A DNA stretch of 64,000 nt from a gamma proteobacterium symbiont of Stewartia floridana (GCA_003676145.1 NAUB01000017.1:62001-126000); one strand, 5' to 3'. Positions 1 to 9,028 are shown, numbered from the stretch's first letter. The notes: a model not told the origin generated them from the letters alone. Made by a program: numbers and translations.

Positions 1-2082
1 AAATTCACCGCTGTAACCTCGTTTGCACATGCCGCTGTGGAGTTTTTTCTGAAACGGCTCCAGCCCACCTTTGCGTTTCCAGGCCGCCATGGCACGACGT
101 AACTGGTCCGCTTCACCCGCACTGAAACCGGCCGCCACCATGGCTATCTGCATCACTTGCTCTTGAAAAATCGGCACGCCCAGGGTGCGCTCCAAGACCG
201 AACGAATCGCCTCGCTGGGATAGGTGACGGGTGCCTTGCCGCTGCGACGCAAGAGATAGGGATGCACCATCTCGCCCTGTATGGGGCCTGGACGAACGAT
301 GGCGATCTGAATCACCAGGTCATAGTAATTGCGCGGTTGCAAGCGGGGCAGCATCGACATTTGCGCCCGGGATTCGATTTGAAACAGACCCACGGTATCG
401 GCACGGCTGATCATTTCGTAGACTTTAGGATCTTCCGCTGGAATATCCGCCAGAGAGAGTTCCCGTTTCTGCGACGCGCCAATATAACCCAACGCCTTGC
501 GCAGGGCCGTCAGCATACCTAGTGCCAATACGTCCATTTTCAGTAACCCAAGGGCTTCCACATCATCCTTCTCCCACTGGATCACCGTTCGATCCTGCAT
601 CGCGGCATTTTCAATCGGTACAAGTTGGGTCAAGGGCCCGGCCGAGATGATAAAACCGCCAACATGCTGGGAGAGATGGCGAGGAAACCCAAGCAGCATC
701 TCCACCAGGGTGATCAGTCGTTTGATCAAAGGATTCTCTGCGGAAAAACCCATTTCAGCCAGGTGCTCGGGGATCAACACCTGACTGTCCCACCAGCGGG
801 TGGATCTGGCCAGGCGCTCTACCTGCACTGGGCTGAACCCCAACGCCTTGCCTACGTCACGTATCGCGCTGCGTGGCTGGTAGGTAATCACGGTGGCAAC
901 CAGGGCAGCACGATCACGTCCATATTTTCGATAGATGTATTGAATCACCTCTTCGCGCCGGGCGTTCTCAAAATCCACATCGATATCCGGTGGCTCATTG
1001 CGCTCCTTGGAGATGAATCTTTCAAACAACAGCGCCATGCGGGCCGGGTCGACAGCGGTAATGCCGAGACAGTAACAGACCGTGGAGTTGGCCGCCGAGC
1101 CTCGACCCTGGCAAAGAATCTTCTGGCTGCGCGCAAAACAGACGATGTCATAAATGGTGAGAAAATAGGGCTCATAGTTCAGTTCGGCAATCAATGTCAG
1201 TTCATGTTCGATCGCTTCTCTGACTTTACCAGGCACCCCTTGCGGCCATCGCTCTTTAGCGCCGGCTTCAACCTGGATGCGCAACCAGTCGGTGGCGTTG
1301 TAACCTTCAGGTACCAATTCACTGGGGTATTCGTAACGCAACTCATCCAGTGAGAAGGTACAGCGTTCCGCAATAGCCAGGGTCTCCTGCAACAGGGCTT
1401 GGGGATAGATTTCTGCCAGGCGCTGGTAAGGGCGCAGGTGACCTTCTCCATTTGCGGCCAATCGTTTACCCAGTTGCGTCAAGGGCATGTTGAAACGAAT
1501 TGCGCTAAGGGTATCGTGCAGGATACGCCGATTGCGTTGGTGCATCTGTACATTGCCGCTAGCCGTTAGGGGGATATCGTGTTGCTGAGAGAGACGCTGC
1601 AGATGTTCCAGGTGCGCCCGATCCTTGCCGCTCAATGACAGCTCTACCGCGATCCATAACCGTTTGGGGAAAAGCTCGTTGAGAAAAACAACCTCCTGCG
1701 CTTCTCCCGGTAGCCATACAGCGAGGCAGTAACTCAGGCTATGCCGGGTCATATCGAGTCGGGTCAAGTGATAGTCGCCTTTGTCCGCATTGCGACGTGC
1801 CGTTGAGATCAAGGTGGAGAGCTGACCGTAGCCCTTACGGTTTGTCGCCAGGAGTAAAAATGACAGACCGTCATCCAGCCTGAACCGGCTGCCGATAATG
1901 AGCTGGAGTTGCTGCCGCTTGGCCTCCACGTGGGCACGTACCACACCGGCCAGTGTGCACTCGTCGGTGATGGCCAGAGCGCGATAGTTGAGCAGCGCCG
2001 CGCGTGCGACGAGCTCCTCCGGGTGGGAGGCACCCTGTAAAAAGGTGAAGTTGCTGATGCAGTGAAGTTCGGCATAGGACAT
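1..2082 (-). CDS. dnaE2: Error-prone DNA polymerase III alpha subunit DnaE2/ImuC (3' part cut by window edge)
   Basis: Catalytic subunit of the ImuABC translesion-synthesis mutasome, which copies damaged DNA after SOS induction. An uninterrupted frame of 694 codons runs from ATG at 2082 to base 1, where the window cuts it; the family is about 1,030-1,060 residues, so roughly a third is missing. The N-terminus ([19 protein letters not shown]) is the PHP-domain start typical of DnaE2. The polymerase core carries the catalytic PDIDVDFE motif, encoded near 970-1000, and the last visible residues are [14 protein letters not shown]. It begins 11 bp after the imuB stop, so imuA-imuB-dnaE2 form one operon. 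The short DnaE2-type N-terminus and the imuB linkage separate it from replicative DnaE. Confidence 0.95.
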   Translation of the reverse strand, partial: MSYAELHCISNFTFLQGASHPEELVARAALLNYRALAITDECTLAGVVRAHVEAKRQQLQLIIGSRFRLDDGLSFLLLATNRKGYGQLSTLISTARRNADKGDYHLTRLDMTRHSLSYCLAVWLPGEAQEVVFLNELFPKRLWIAVELSLSGKDRAHLEHLQRLSQQHDIPLTASGNVQMHQRNRRILHDTLSAIRFNMPLTQLGKRLAANGEGHLRPYQRLAEIYPQALLQETLAIAERCTFSLDELRYEYPSELVPEGYNATDWLRIQVEAGAKERWPQGVPGKVREAIEHELTLIAELNYEPYFLTIYDIVCFARSQKILCQGRGSAANSTVCYCLGITAVDPARMALLFERFISKERNEPPDIDVDFENARREEVIQYIYRKYGRDRAALVATVITYQPRSAIRDVGKALGFSPVQVERLARSTRWWDSQVLIPEHLAEMGFSAENPLIKRLITLVEMLLGFPRHLSQHVGGFIISAGPLTQLVPIENAAMQDRTVIQWEKDDVEALGLLKMDVLALGMLTALRKALGYIGASQKRELSLADIPAEDPKVYEMISRADTVGLFQIESRAQMSMLPRLQPRNYYDLVIQIAIVRPGPIQGEMVHPYLLRRSGKAPVTYPSEAIRSVLERTLGVPIFQEQVMQIAMVAAGFSAGEADQLRRAMAAWKRKGGLEPFQKKLHSGMCKRGYSGEF

Positions 2083-2093
2083 AGCCAATCCCC

Positions 2094-3602
2094 TTACCCG
2101 AACAAACCCTGCAGATACCACTCCCCATCCTGTAGATTGCGAAACAGCCACAAACGCCGGCCATGACGATCACGTGCCCGATAGTAATCGCGACGGACAT
2201 CAAAACCATCCCACCAGCCACCTTCGATGCGTTCCATTTCAGAAGTCAATTGGATCTCTTTCAATCCACTGCCTAATCGTTGTGGCTGTGACATCAGCCA
2301 GAGCGGCCGTCTCGTCAATAACCCATGAGTTTTTGGCTCTGCAGGTCGGGTCGGGGCATAGGCCCAGGCGTATTCGGGTCGATGCTCATCACGCAATTGC
2401 AGATGGCATACCGCCTCTTCTCCCAAGCGGGTCTGCAGCTGATCCAACACCTGCTGCCAATCGGTGTCCTGTTCCTCACCCGGCGCAAACAGGGATTGAT
2501 TGCCGATAACGGCGGGATGAAACTCCTCAGCGAGCAGCACCAACTCCAATACCGGTGCCGACAGTTTCTCCTGATTAAAGCGTTCGCGTATCAGTGTCGA
2601 TAGGTGTGTTTCGTCGCGGCATAGCTGTCGTGTGCCCAATTCCAAACGCGATGCCTGTTGGTCTTGATGATAAAAGACCACCTGGAGGCGGTTCAGCGCC
2701 AACTCCCGCAATCGCATAAAGTTCACCAAGCGAGGCAGGAGCTGCTCGATGCCGTAGAGTATGAAGGTCAAATTCTCCGTCTCTTGGGGAAAGTGCCAGG
2801 AGGCAGAGAAACTCGCTGCACTCTTGTGGGATAAGCGAAGTTCCGGTTTGTCACACAGCAACCGATCGAGATAGTCGATAAACTCCAGTCCCAATCGTTT
2901 TATCAATCCCGCTCTGGGAAGGCGCCAAAGGTCACGCAACTCTCGTAAACCCATTCTACCGAGCAGAGTTGCCTGCTTCTCGGAAACGGGCAGTACCGCA
3001 AGTGGCAGTCTACCCAGCTCTGCACGCAACGCAGTGCGCTCAGTGATGCAGGTCTGCATAGCGCAACGCGCCAGCAGTAAAGCCGCCTGTGGGGAGGGTG
3101 CAACAGCGATCTCCACCTCATAGGGTTGCTGTCGCAGATCCCCTTCCACACGCTCGTAGAGTGCCTGCAAACCGCCAAACAACTTCAGACTGGCGCCCAC
3201 CTCCAACAGCAATGCCTGAGGCTCCAGGCTGACCATGGAGCTGTACTGCATGGCCGCGTCGGCCAGATCGGTTAAGCAGGCCTGTTCGGCCGAGCGATCT
3301 CGCGGCTCGGCCTGCAGCTCGGGACACAAGGCATAAGCTGCGGTAAGCGCCATACCCCTCTCCACCCCCATCTTGCGCGCCGGTTGTGACGCGGCCTGGA
3401 CGATTGGTTTGCCATGGGCTTCATCGGTCACCGCCCAGGGCCTGGCATCCACATCCGCTTCCAGCACCTCGAGGGATAAACGGGGAAAAAAGAGACTCAT
3501 CCAGAGCAGTGAACGCCCTGTCGCAGATGGCTCGGGATCCACTCGTGACTGGGGCGAAAACAGGGAGTGCTGAAGGGGCGCGGCTGCGGCGGATTCGGAC
3601 AT
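2094..3602 (-). CDS. imuB: ImuB, Y-family-like mutasome subunit
   Basis: 502-residue protein related to Y-family DNA polymerases. In this family ImuB lacks polymerase activity and acts as the hub linking DnaE2, ImuA and the beta clamp. The N-terminus (LLWMSLFFPRLSLEVLEAD) is the diagnostic palm-domain start, and SLEPQALLLEVGASLKLFGG is the conserved second palm block. The C-terminus has the usual GLLTRRPLWLMSQPQRL and WYLQGLFG stretches. The ATG at 3602 lies 12 bp after the imuA stop; no strong ribosome-binding site is seen. Length is normal for the family. Confidence 0.93.
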   Translation of the reverse strand: MSESAAAAPLQHSLFSPQSRVDPEPSATGRSLLWMSLFFPRLSLEVLEADVDARPWAVTDEAHGKPIVQAASQPARKMGVERGMALTAAYALCPELQAEPRDRSAEQACLTDLADAAMQYSSMVSLEPQALLLEVGASLKLFGGLQALYERVEGDLRQQPYEVEIAVAPSPQAALLLARCAMQTCITERTALRAELGRLPLAVLPVSEKQATLLGRMGLRELRDLWRLPRAGLIKRLGLEFIDYLDRLLCDKPELRLSHKSAASFSASWHFPQETENLTFILYGIEQLLPRLVNFMRLRELALNRLQVVFYHQDQQASRLELGTRQLCRDETHLSTLIRERFNQEKLSAPVLELVLLAEEFHPAVIGNQSLFAPGEEQDTDWQQVLDQLQTRLGEEAVCHLQLRDEHRPEYAWAYAPTRPAEPKTHGLLTRRPLWLMSQPQRLGSGLKEIQLTSEMERIEGGWWDGFDVRRDYYRARDRHGRRLWLFRNLQDGEWYLQGLFG

Positions 3603-3614
3603 GACAGCAAAGCA

Positions 3615-4226
3615 TCAGTGAAGTGTGAGAGCGACCGTCTGTCGGCCACGGGTAGCACGGCTTTTCAGAATGGTGACCTGCAAACCGGACTTGCCGGGTT
3701 TTAGTAACAAACGTGTTGCCGCAAAAGAGCTGTCACGATGTTCCGAGTGAAACAGCACGCCCACCCCACCCCCCGCCTCGGCGGCTAACTGCAGGCGCCG
3801 CACGGTTTTCGATATCAGCCGGCCAGGCCATGCCAACACCATGGCACACCGGCGCTGGCGCAGCACCGTCTCCATCGCCCAGGGAATATCCTGATGCCGA
3901 GGTGGACGCAGCACCAGCAGATGGCGTAGTGAAATACCGCCGCTTACCAGAGCGGGTGGGTAAGGGGTATAGGGCGTAGCGATCCATACCAACTGCTTGT
4001 TTGCCTGCGTGGCAGCGGCCATGGCCGGCAGAAAGAGCTCTATTTCGCCGATGCCCCATTGAGGCGAGATCACCTCGATCAACGCCCCCCGCAACCAGCC
4101 GGCTTCAGGCAGAATGGCGTCCAGTGCGGCATAGCCGGTTGGCAAACCTCGCCTGGTGGGGGCGCACCTTTCACCACACCATATCAACTGGTTGTTATTT
4201 AACAGTTTCTTTAAGGGTTCTTTCAC
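3615..4226 (-). CDS. imuA: ImuA, RecA-like SOS mutagenesis protein
   Basis: 203-residue RecA/SulA-like protein, first gene of the imuA-imuB-dnaE2 operon. In the family ImuA interacts with RecA and ImuB and is needed for damage-induced mutagenesis. The order of segments (GLPTGYAALDAILPEAGWLRGAL, shortened RecA core, VLRPPRHQDIPWAMETVLR, basic tail) matches ImuA. Translation probably starts at GTG 4226, as no good ATG lies nearby. The promoter must lie in the 77 bp shared with the divergent lexA-type gene, and the palindrome at 4253-4298 lies just upstream, so repression by that product is likely. Confidence 0.88.
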   Translation of the reverse strand: MKEPLKKLLNNNQLIWCGERCAPTRRGLPTGYAALDAILPEAGWLRGALIEVISPQWGIGEIELFLPAMAAATQANKQLVWIATPYTPYPPALVSGGISLRHLLVLRPPRHQDIPWAMETVLRQRRCAMVLAWPGRLISKTVRRLQLAAEAGGGVGVLFHSEHRDSSFAATRLLLKPGKSGLQVTILKSRATRGRQTVALTLH

Positions 4227-4252
4227 AAAACAATCCCCGAAAGGAGTTGATG

Positions 4253-4298
4253 TTTCTCCAATTTTTCTCTATTCTAGGCTAGAGAAAATTCGGAGAAA
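4253..4298. promoter_or_regulatory. Large palindromic operator between imuA and the lexA-type gene
   Basis: A 46-bp imperfect palindrome. The inner arms TTTTCTCTA (4263-4271) and TAGAGAAAA (4280-4288) match perfectly around an 8-bp spacer. The outer arms TTTCTCC (4253-4259) and GGAGAAA (4292-4298) extend the symmetry to 19-bp arms with two or three mismatches. It is unlike the E. coli LexA box (CTGT-N8-ACAG). The right outer arm contains the GGAG that serves as Shine-Dalgarno for the repressor gene (GTG at 4304), so a bound dimer would cover its own ribosome-binding region as well as the imuA promoter side. Use by this repressor is inference. Confidence 0.6.
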
Positions 4299-4303
4299 GT
4301 CAA

Positions 4304-4891
4304 GTGCTGACAGAACTGGAAAAAAAGATCCTGCTGTTCATCGGGGACTACCTCAGGAACCATGATGGTCAATCCCCCAAGCTGTCTGAAATCGGCGAAG
4401 GCTGCGGCATCAAGTCGGTGGGAACGGTGCACCGTTATGTCACTTCCATCAAAGATAAGGGCTTTCTCGAAAAGGCCCGTTCAGGCTGGCGCACACTGCG
4501 TTCGCCTAACGAGCTTCCCTACAAGGGTGTGATCGCGGCCGGACAACCGATTGAAGCGGTGGAGCAGGATGAGACGATCGATCTCACCACGTTACTGATA
4601 CAGCCGGACTGTTTTCTGCTCAAGATCAAAGGGGAGTCGATGATCAACAGCGGCATACTGGATGGCGATCTGGTTGTCATAAAACCATCGAACACCGCGA
4701 GCAATGGACAAATTGTCGTCGCCCTGGTCGATAGTGAAGAGGCATCCCTGAAAGAGTTCCAAACAATAGAGGGTGGAAAAAAGATTAAGCTCATTCCTCA
4801 CAATGATCAGATGCAAGCGCAGATTTATGCTGCGGAGAGGCTACAGATCCAGGGGATATTATTAGGCGTCGTGAGAACCTATGACAGGTAG
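4304..4891 (+). CDS. lexA: LexA-family SOS repressor with self-cleavage domain
   Basis: 195-residue repressor with an N-terminal winged-helix domain (about 1-65) and a C-terminal S24 peptidase domain. Autocleavage elements are intact: the Ala79-Gly80 site (VIAAGQPIEA), catalytic Ser112 in GESMINSGILDGD and Lys150 in ASLKEF, at spacings close to E. coli LexA. The start is GTG 4304, preceded by GGAG at 4292. The recognition helix region (SVGTVHRYVTSI) differs from E. coli LexA, consistent with the non-canonical palindrome upstream. Divergent pairing with imuAB-dnaE2 suggests a dedicated cassette regulator (LexA2-like); whether another LexA exists cannot be seen here. It ends directly against the convergent MNIO gene with no gap. 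Confidence 0.9.
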   Translation: MLTELEKKILLFIGDYLRNHDGQSPKLSEIGEGCGIKSVGTVHRYVTSIKDKGFLEKARSGWRTLRSPNELPYKGVIAAGQPIEAVEQDETIDLTTLLIQPDCFLLKIKGESMINSGILDGDLVVIKPSNTASNGQIVVALVDSEEASLKEFQTIEGGKKIKLIPHNDQMQAQIYAAERLQIQGILLGVVRTYDR

Positions 4892-6358
4892 CTAATGGAT
4901 CAGATTTTGGGTTTCGAACACCCGCTCTTCCGGTGGGGTGATCTCAGCCTCGTAATCCGCCGTCGGCAGATCGATCGGTAACTCACCCCGGCCGAGGGTC
5001 TCAAGCAGTGTTTGAGGGTCGGTGGTAAAGGGGACACTACGCGCCTGTCCGTCGGCGATGACATCCATAGCGGTAATTTCGTAATTCAGCAGTTCATACA
5101 GATAGGGAATTTCCAGATCGAGTTTTCTGATGTAGCCAGCAAAATGATGCGCCTCGTTAACCGCGAATCGATCCGGTGTCCGGCTGAAACAGTAGTCTGC
5201 CACAAGCCGATCAAACGACGCCTCGTCCAGACTCAGCATCAGCAATCTGATACTCATCCTGAGATTGGAAATGACTGCGCTCAAACGGAATTTTCTGTTC
5301 AGTTCCCGGATCAGCAGAACAGCCGGATCATCGGCAAGTTGCCTGCTCAATTCATCCTCGCCCTCATACTCGCTCGGAAAGAGTATCTGTGCGGAGAGCT
5401 TTCTCTCCCAGACCTCAGGGGTTAAACCGTTATCGGTGACTAGCACCTTGGGTTTTGCTTTTTTAAATGGGCTGTCACTCTCCTGAGTCGCGCGTCGGCA
5501 ACTCCAGAGATCATGCATCTGATCAACAGCCTGTCGCACACCATCCAGACCAAAGCGGGGAAGATAGGCGGGTAGGATCTCATAGACCAGCGCACCGAGA
5601 TTGGGGAGATGGGGAATCAACCTGCGCGCCCATTCAATCACAGGAGGCGGGATATCCCCGGAGTGGGCATCGAGCCAATAGTCCCCATACTTCAAGCCTC
5701 CGGCCAGATGGATCTCATAGACCCGCTCCAGTGGTATCTCACTGAGAAAGGCCTCAACCGTTTGCCGGCCATTGCGCTCATTCGACCAGATATTGTGCAG
5801 ATCGAGAAGAATGCCGCAGTCCGCCGCCTCCACCACTGCCTTGGTAAATTGCCCATCACTCATCTCACCGGGTATGGGCTTGAGGTAGTTGGTTGGCGTC
5901 TCCACTGCAAAAGGCACCGGAAGCTTACCCGACACCGCAGCGATGGTTCGACAGGCGGCTTCGACTCCAGCGGGTGTTGCCAGGGGCGGCAGAAAAAAAC
6001 CGGTTTGCACCGAATTACCCTGTGCATCGACCGCCTCATTGAACACCAGGTGTTCGCTGGCCCAGGCCCCATCCAGGGTTTGAATCGCTTCGCTTAAAGG
6101 GGGGATATGTCTGGGATCAGGAATTCGCGAACCGCCCACCGGAAAACCGACACCATGGATGGTCTTGGCCTGAGGCAGGGCTTGTAACCGTTTGAGAAAT
6201 TCAAGCTGATTCTCGTAAGGCTGATCCTTATTGGGGAAGTAGCGCCACAACACCTGTGGCTCAAGTTCCAATACCTGAACCGCCCCATCCGGTGACTCGA
6301 ACAGGGGTTCGAGTCCCGGAATGTAGACCAGGCCTACGCCCAGCGGTTCTATCTTCAA
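4892..6358 (-). CDS. MNIO (DUF692) iron oxidase fused to a partner-like C-terminal domain
   Basis: 488-residue protein. Residues 1-285 form a TIM-barrel multinuclear non-heme iron oxidase like MbnB, TglH and BufB, which oxidatively modify Cys or other residues of ribosomal peptides. Expected metal ligands are visible: His68 (IHGVG), His103 (SEHLVF), Glu153 (VETP), Asp186/His188 (LLDLHN), His217 (EIHLAGG), Asp230 and His232 (LDAHSGD), Glu260. Residues about 300-488 are an extra domain with a stretch (LEIPYLYELLNYEITAMDV) resembling the DUF2063/MbnC-type partner usually encoded by a separate gene. The start is TTG 6358, overlapping the stop of the upstream small gene (TTGA), so the two are translationally coupled. 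Enzyme family is clear; substrate is inferred from the neighbour. Confidence 0.85.
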   Translation of the reverse strand: MKIEPLGVGLVYIPGLEPLFESPDGAVQVLELEPQVLWRYFPNKDQPYENQLEFLKRLQALPQAKTIHGVGFPVGGSRIPDPRHIPPLSEAIQTLDGAWASEHLVFNEAVDAQGNSVQTGFFLPPLATPAGVEAACRTIAAVSGKLPVPFAVETPTNYLKPIPGEMSDGQFTKAVVEAADCGILLDLHNIWSNERNGRQTVEAFLSEIPLERVYEIHLAGGLKYGDYWLDAHSGDIPPPVIEWARRLIPHLPNLGALVYEILPAYLPRFGLDGVRQAVDQMHDLWSCRRATQESDSPFKKAKPKVLVTDNGLTPEVWERKLSAQILFPSEYEGEDELSRQLADDPAVLLIRELNRKFRLSAVISNLRMSIRLLMLSLDEASFDRLVADYCFSRTPDRFAVNEAHHFAGYIRKLDLEIPYLYELLNYEITAMDVIADGQARSVPFTTDPQTLLETLGRGELPIDLPTADYEAEITPPEERVFETQNLIH

Positions 6359-6600
6359 CGCCGCATCAATTCCATCTGACTGTGAATTTTCAACTTCTCA
6401 TCGACGATAAACTGTCTCTCGATATCGAATCGAATGTCATGTCCTGAGTGGCAATTGCTGCAACCAAGTTGATCAAGCACCGATTCGGTTATTTTTTGCA
6501 TTTTTTTAAGGTCGAACATCGCTTTGGCGGGAATCGTAACGCGTACTACGTTGCTCCGCAGGGCGTCTTTGTCGAGTGCAATGGCGGTTGGATACTCCAT
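6355..6600 (-). CDS. Small Cys/His-motif protein, candidate peptide substrate of the adjacent MNIO
   Basis: 81-residue protein with no signal peptide. The N-terminal 45 residues look like a structured leader (VVRVTIPAKAMFDLKKMQKI). A compact motif follows, LGCSNCHSGHDIRFD, with Cys47, Cys50, His51, His54 and Asp55, then a charged tail. CxxCH resembles a heme c site, but there is no export signal, which argues against a cytochrome. ATG 6600 is preceded by GGGAGAG. It overlaps the MNIO gene by 4 bp. Small Cys-containing proteins directly upstream of MNIO genes are typical RiPP precursors, so that role is proposed; I do not recognise the exact family. Confidence 0.65.
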   Translation of the reverse strand: MEYPTAIALDKDALRSNVVRVTIPAKAMFDLKKMQKITESVLDQLGCSNCHSGHDIRFDIERQFIVDEKLKIHSQMELMRR

Positions 6601-6933
6601 GGTTCTCTCCCTCTTGTGAACACAAGGCTGCGTATAGCTGCCCAGTTATCGATTGTTAGGATTGTTGTTACAGCTAAAAGCCAGGTAAGCCTAAAGCCGA
6701 ATACCGGCAACAGCAACCAGAACAATGATTCGACGTTCAAATTATTCTGCGACTGAGTAGGCTAGAATCTCTCACTGATCCCAACTGAACAGTGTAAACA
6801 CTTTTGGCATGGTATTACCCGGCCACAATTAACTGAAACGATCGTATTGATTTGATACTATTTTAAAAACACAGAAACACACTATCTGGATAGACGGAAC
6901 TCACTTCTGCCTGTATCACTCTGGAGAGACAAC
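6601..6933. other. Intergenic region between the MNIO unit and a small secreted-protein gene
   Basis: 333 bp between divergent genes. It must hold promoters for both, but I see no clear -35/-10 pair, terminator or convincing small gene. It is AT-rich toward 6730-6880. The gene at 6934 has a good ribosome-binding site (GGAGAG, about 6922). Confidence 0.5.
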
Positions 6934-7236
6934 ATGAAACAGCTGGCTTTTAAAACCTGGGGAGTTCTTCTCGCCACCCTGCTGTTCCCACTGGCGAGCC
7001 TGGCCGATTCATGGAGTTGCGAGTATGAGCATCTCACAAGGAGCGTTGTGATTCTCTACCCGAATGAACCCAGCCGATTACCTTGCAAGGTTTACTATGC
7101 AAAACCCCAAGAGAACGTGATACCGCGTACCTTGTGGGAAGCCCGGAATGAAGAGGGTTATTGTCAAAGAAAAGCTGAGGGCTTCATCGAACAGCTGGAG
7201 TCCTGGGGCTGGCAGTGCACTTTGGACAATCAATAA
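6934..7236 (+). CDS. Small exported cysteine-containing protein of unknown function
   Basis: 100-residue protein with a clear Sec signal peptide (MKQLAFKTWGVLLATLLFPL, cleavage near ASLA-DS). The mature part is about 76 residues with four cysteines (in SWSCEYEH, RLPCKVYY, GYCQRK, WQCTL), suggesting two disulfides in the periplasm. The domain pattern (basic YYAK, then ARNEEGYCQRKAEGFIEQLESWGW) is one I have the impression of in gammaproteobacterial proteins of unknown function, but I cannot name the family. The ATG has GGAGAG 7 bp upstream. It stands alone, divergent from the MNIO unit. Confidence 0.75.
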   Translation: MKQLAFKTWGVLLATLLFPLASLADSWSCEYEHLTRSVVILYPNEPSRLPCKVYYAKPQENVIPRTLWEARNEEGYCQRKAEGFIEQLESWGWQCTLDNQ

Positions 7237-7440
7237 GAGACAACAAAAACCACATATAGAGTGTAACCCAAAGCCAATCAGCTTTACCTGAACTGGAATC
7301 AGAAGTTGTATGGTAAAATAAGTATTGAAGTTCTACGACAGTTTGCCGTCTCACGCTTTGAGTGTCGAACAAGTTACTCAGAACCAACCCTGGCAAAGCC
7401 CGCTATGGATATGAACGCCAGTTAAACAAGGAGTTATCTC

Positions 7441-7890
7441 ATGGAAGAAAATGTCACTATCGGCAAGTACATCATCTGGTTCGCGATTGTCAATCTGTCA
7501 CTGACTGTCTGCTTCAGCATCGCATTTATCCTGTTGGAGATCGACTCAAACACAAGCGCGGTAATCGGCGCTCTGGTCGGTGCCGCCATGGTTGCGGGAT
7601 CAAAGTTCATTCAGGACCACAAACGGGTGCCCAATCGAACGGAGAAAACAAAGCTGGTATGGCTATCCTATTTGACCTCCTGGCTAGTCTCACTCCTGTT
7701 GCTGGGTGGATTCATTTTGGCTACCAGCGAAGGCAGCCAACTGCTGGAGATGATGAAATCTGTAAATATGGGGATCATCCTTGGCGCGATTATCTTCTTC
7801 TCGATTGTGATTCTGGCCACCCTGTCGCTCTCGTATGGGTTTCTGGCAAGAAAACAGCTTGAAGGTATGAAGAGAAAGGGTGTGATCTAG
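7441..7890 (+). CDS. Four-helix inner-membrane protein, ABZJ_00895-like
   Basis: 149-residue protein with four predicted membrane helices (about 9-32, 40-56, 73-95, 108-133) and a basic tail (ARKQLEGMKRKG). The glycine-rich second helix (VIGALVGAAMVAGSKFIQDH) and overall plan match the ABZJ_00895 family of unknown function. ATG 7441 follows AAGGAG with good spacing. The stop codon (TAG, 7888-7890) lies inside a short repeated motif that recurs at other gene ends in this window. Confidence 0.75.
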   Translation: MEENVTIGKYIIWFAIVNLSLTVCFSIAFILLEIDSNTSAVIGALVGAAMVAGSKFIQDHKRVPNRTEKTKLVWLSYLTSWLVSLLLLGGFILATSEGSQLLEMMKSVNMGIILGAIIFFSIVILATLSLSYGFLARKQLEGMKRKGVI

Positions 7891-7908
7891 TGGGCCACTA
7901 GGGCCTGT
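7887..7908 (+). repeat. Stop-codon-associated short repeat, copy A
   Basis: The TAG stop of the preceding gene begins the near-palindrome CTAGTGGGCCACTAG (7887-7901). It runs into ACTAGGGCCTGT (7897-7908). The first part recurs at 55074-55088, the second at 12324-12336 and 46067-46079, always at a stop codon. It resembles the outer end of an IS5-type inverted repeat, but no transposase is nearby. Confidence 0.45.
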
Positions 7909-7919
7909 CCAAATCATCT

Positions 7920-8831
7920 CTATGCAGTCTGATCATCCGGGTCCCGCTTTCTAACCTTGCCGGGAGACTCCCCCGTGTATTTTTTGAATGCTTTTGAAAA
8001 GGATGCCTCGCTCTCATAACCGCAGCGTTTGGCAACATCGTATATGGTTGCACGCTCTTCACTCAACCATAACCAGGCATTTTGCATACGCCAGCGACCC
8101 AGGTAGTTGATCGGTGACTCACCCAACAGGGTTTTGAAGCGATCGGCAAACGCTGAGCGTGACAGATTTGCCAGGGCCGCCAACTCATCGACTGTCCAGC
8201 CATATTCCGGTTGTGCGTGTATCGCATCCAGCGCTTTGGCGATCCGACCATCCGTCAGGGCAGCGGTCATACCGGATGTTGCCTGGTTCTCCAGCATATG
8301 CTCACGAACCAGTACGACAAACAGGGATTCGGCCAAACGATTGATTAGGGCCTGGCCACCCGATTCCTGGGAAAGCGCCTCCTGTTTGATCATCGAGAGA
8401 ATCTTTACCGCTGTGGCGTCGGCTTGAGTCAAAGCGCTCTGAACAATTTTCACCGGCGGCAACAGATCGACAAGTGGGCTATTGGCCGCATGGGTAAAAC
8501 GAAAATAACCACAAAGCAGACCGACCCCATCACGCTTCAGCCCCTCCGCATAGGGTAGCGAAGACGCTATGTTGAGCTCTACCTCGGAACTTTTATCGGA
8601 AGAGATTCGATGACGGGTACGTTGCGGAAACATGATGAAATCACCCGCCTCCAATCTTGCCGGTTGTTTCAGTTTCGATGACTCTGCATAGCATTGACCA
8701 TGAGTTACTAGGTGGAAACTGATATGCCCTGGCCCTGAGGTATCCACCGCCCAATCCCCACAATATTGTGCGTTATGGATGATCTCGACCTGTAGACGAA
8801 ATGTGCTGAAGAGAGTGGACAGTGAATCCAT
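7920..8831 (-). CDS. AraC-family transcriptional regulator with N-terminal cupin domain
   Basis: 303-residue regulator. Residues 1-190 form a cupin-type sensor domain (HISFHLVTHGQCY, LEAGDFIMFPQRTRHRI) of the kind in AraC proteins that sense reactive electrophiles or small metabolites. Residues about 200-300 are two helix-turn-helix motifs (WTVDELAALANLSRSAFADR and IYDVAKRCGYESEASFSKAF) followed by GESPGKVRKRD. It is divergent from the YHS-protein gene at 9029, which is its most likely target. No effector can be assigned. Confidence 0.9.
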   Translation of the reverse strand: MDSLSTLFSTFRLQVEIIHNAQYCGDWAVDTSGPGHISFHLVTHGQCYAESSKLKQPARLEAGDFIMFPQRTRHRISSDKSSEVELNIASSLPYAEGLKRDGVGLLCGYFRFTHAANSPLVDLLPPVKIVQSALTQADATAVKILSMIKQEALSQESGGQALINRLAESLFVVLVREHMLENQATSGMTAALTDGRIAKALDAIHAQPEYGWTVDELAALANLSRSAFADRFKTLLGESPINYLGRWRMQNAWLWLSEERATIYDVAKRCGYESEASFSKAFKKYTGESPGKVRKRDPDDQTA

Positions 8832-9028
8832 GAACAGTCACCTGAATCATTTCAAAGCCAGGACTATCCGGCTCCACAGAGTGTTTAAAGAGCATTGGAC
8901 ATACTCTTCGGCGTATTGCGCATGCCAATCAGATTATCGGTCCACTAACATGGATGTCAATGCTCATCGCGACACACTCGCCACTGAGGATTCTTAAAAC
9001 AGATCAATACACCGACAGGAGAACTGTA

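Noticed and set aside
625..1353. Plus-strand open frame of 242 codons
   Set aside because: It is antisense to dnaE2, whose frame is uninterrupted and has family motifs; the antisense product looks unrelated to any protein and has no start signal.
6303..6318. GGTTCGAGTCCC, which resembles a tRNA T-arm
   Set aside because: It lies inside the MNIO coding sequence and no acceptor or anticodon stem can be formed around it.
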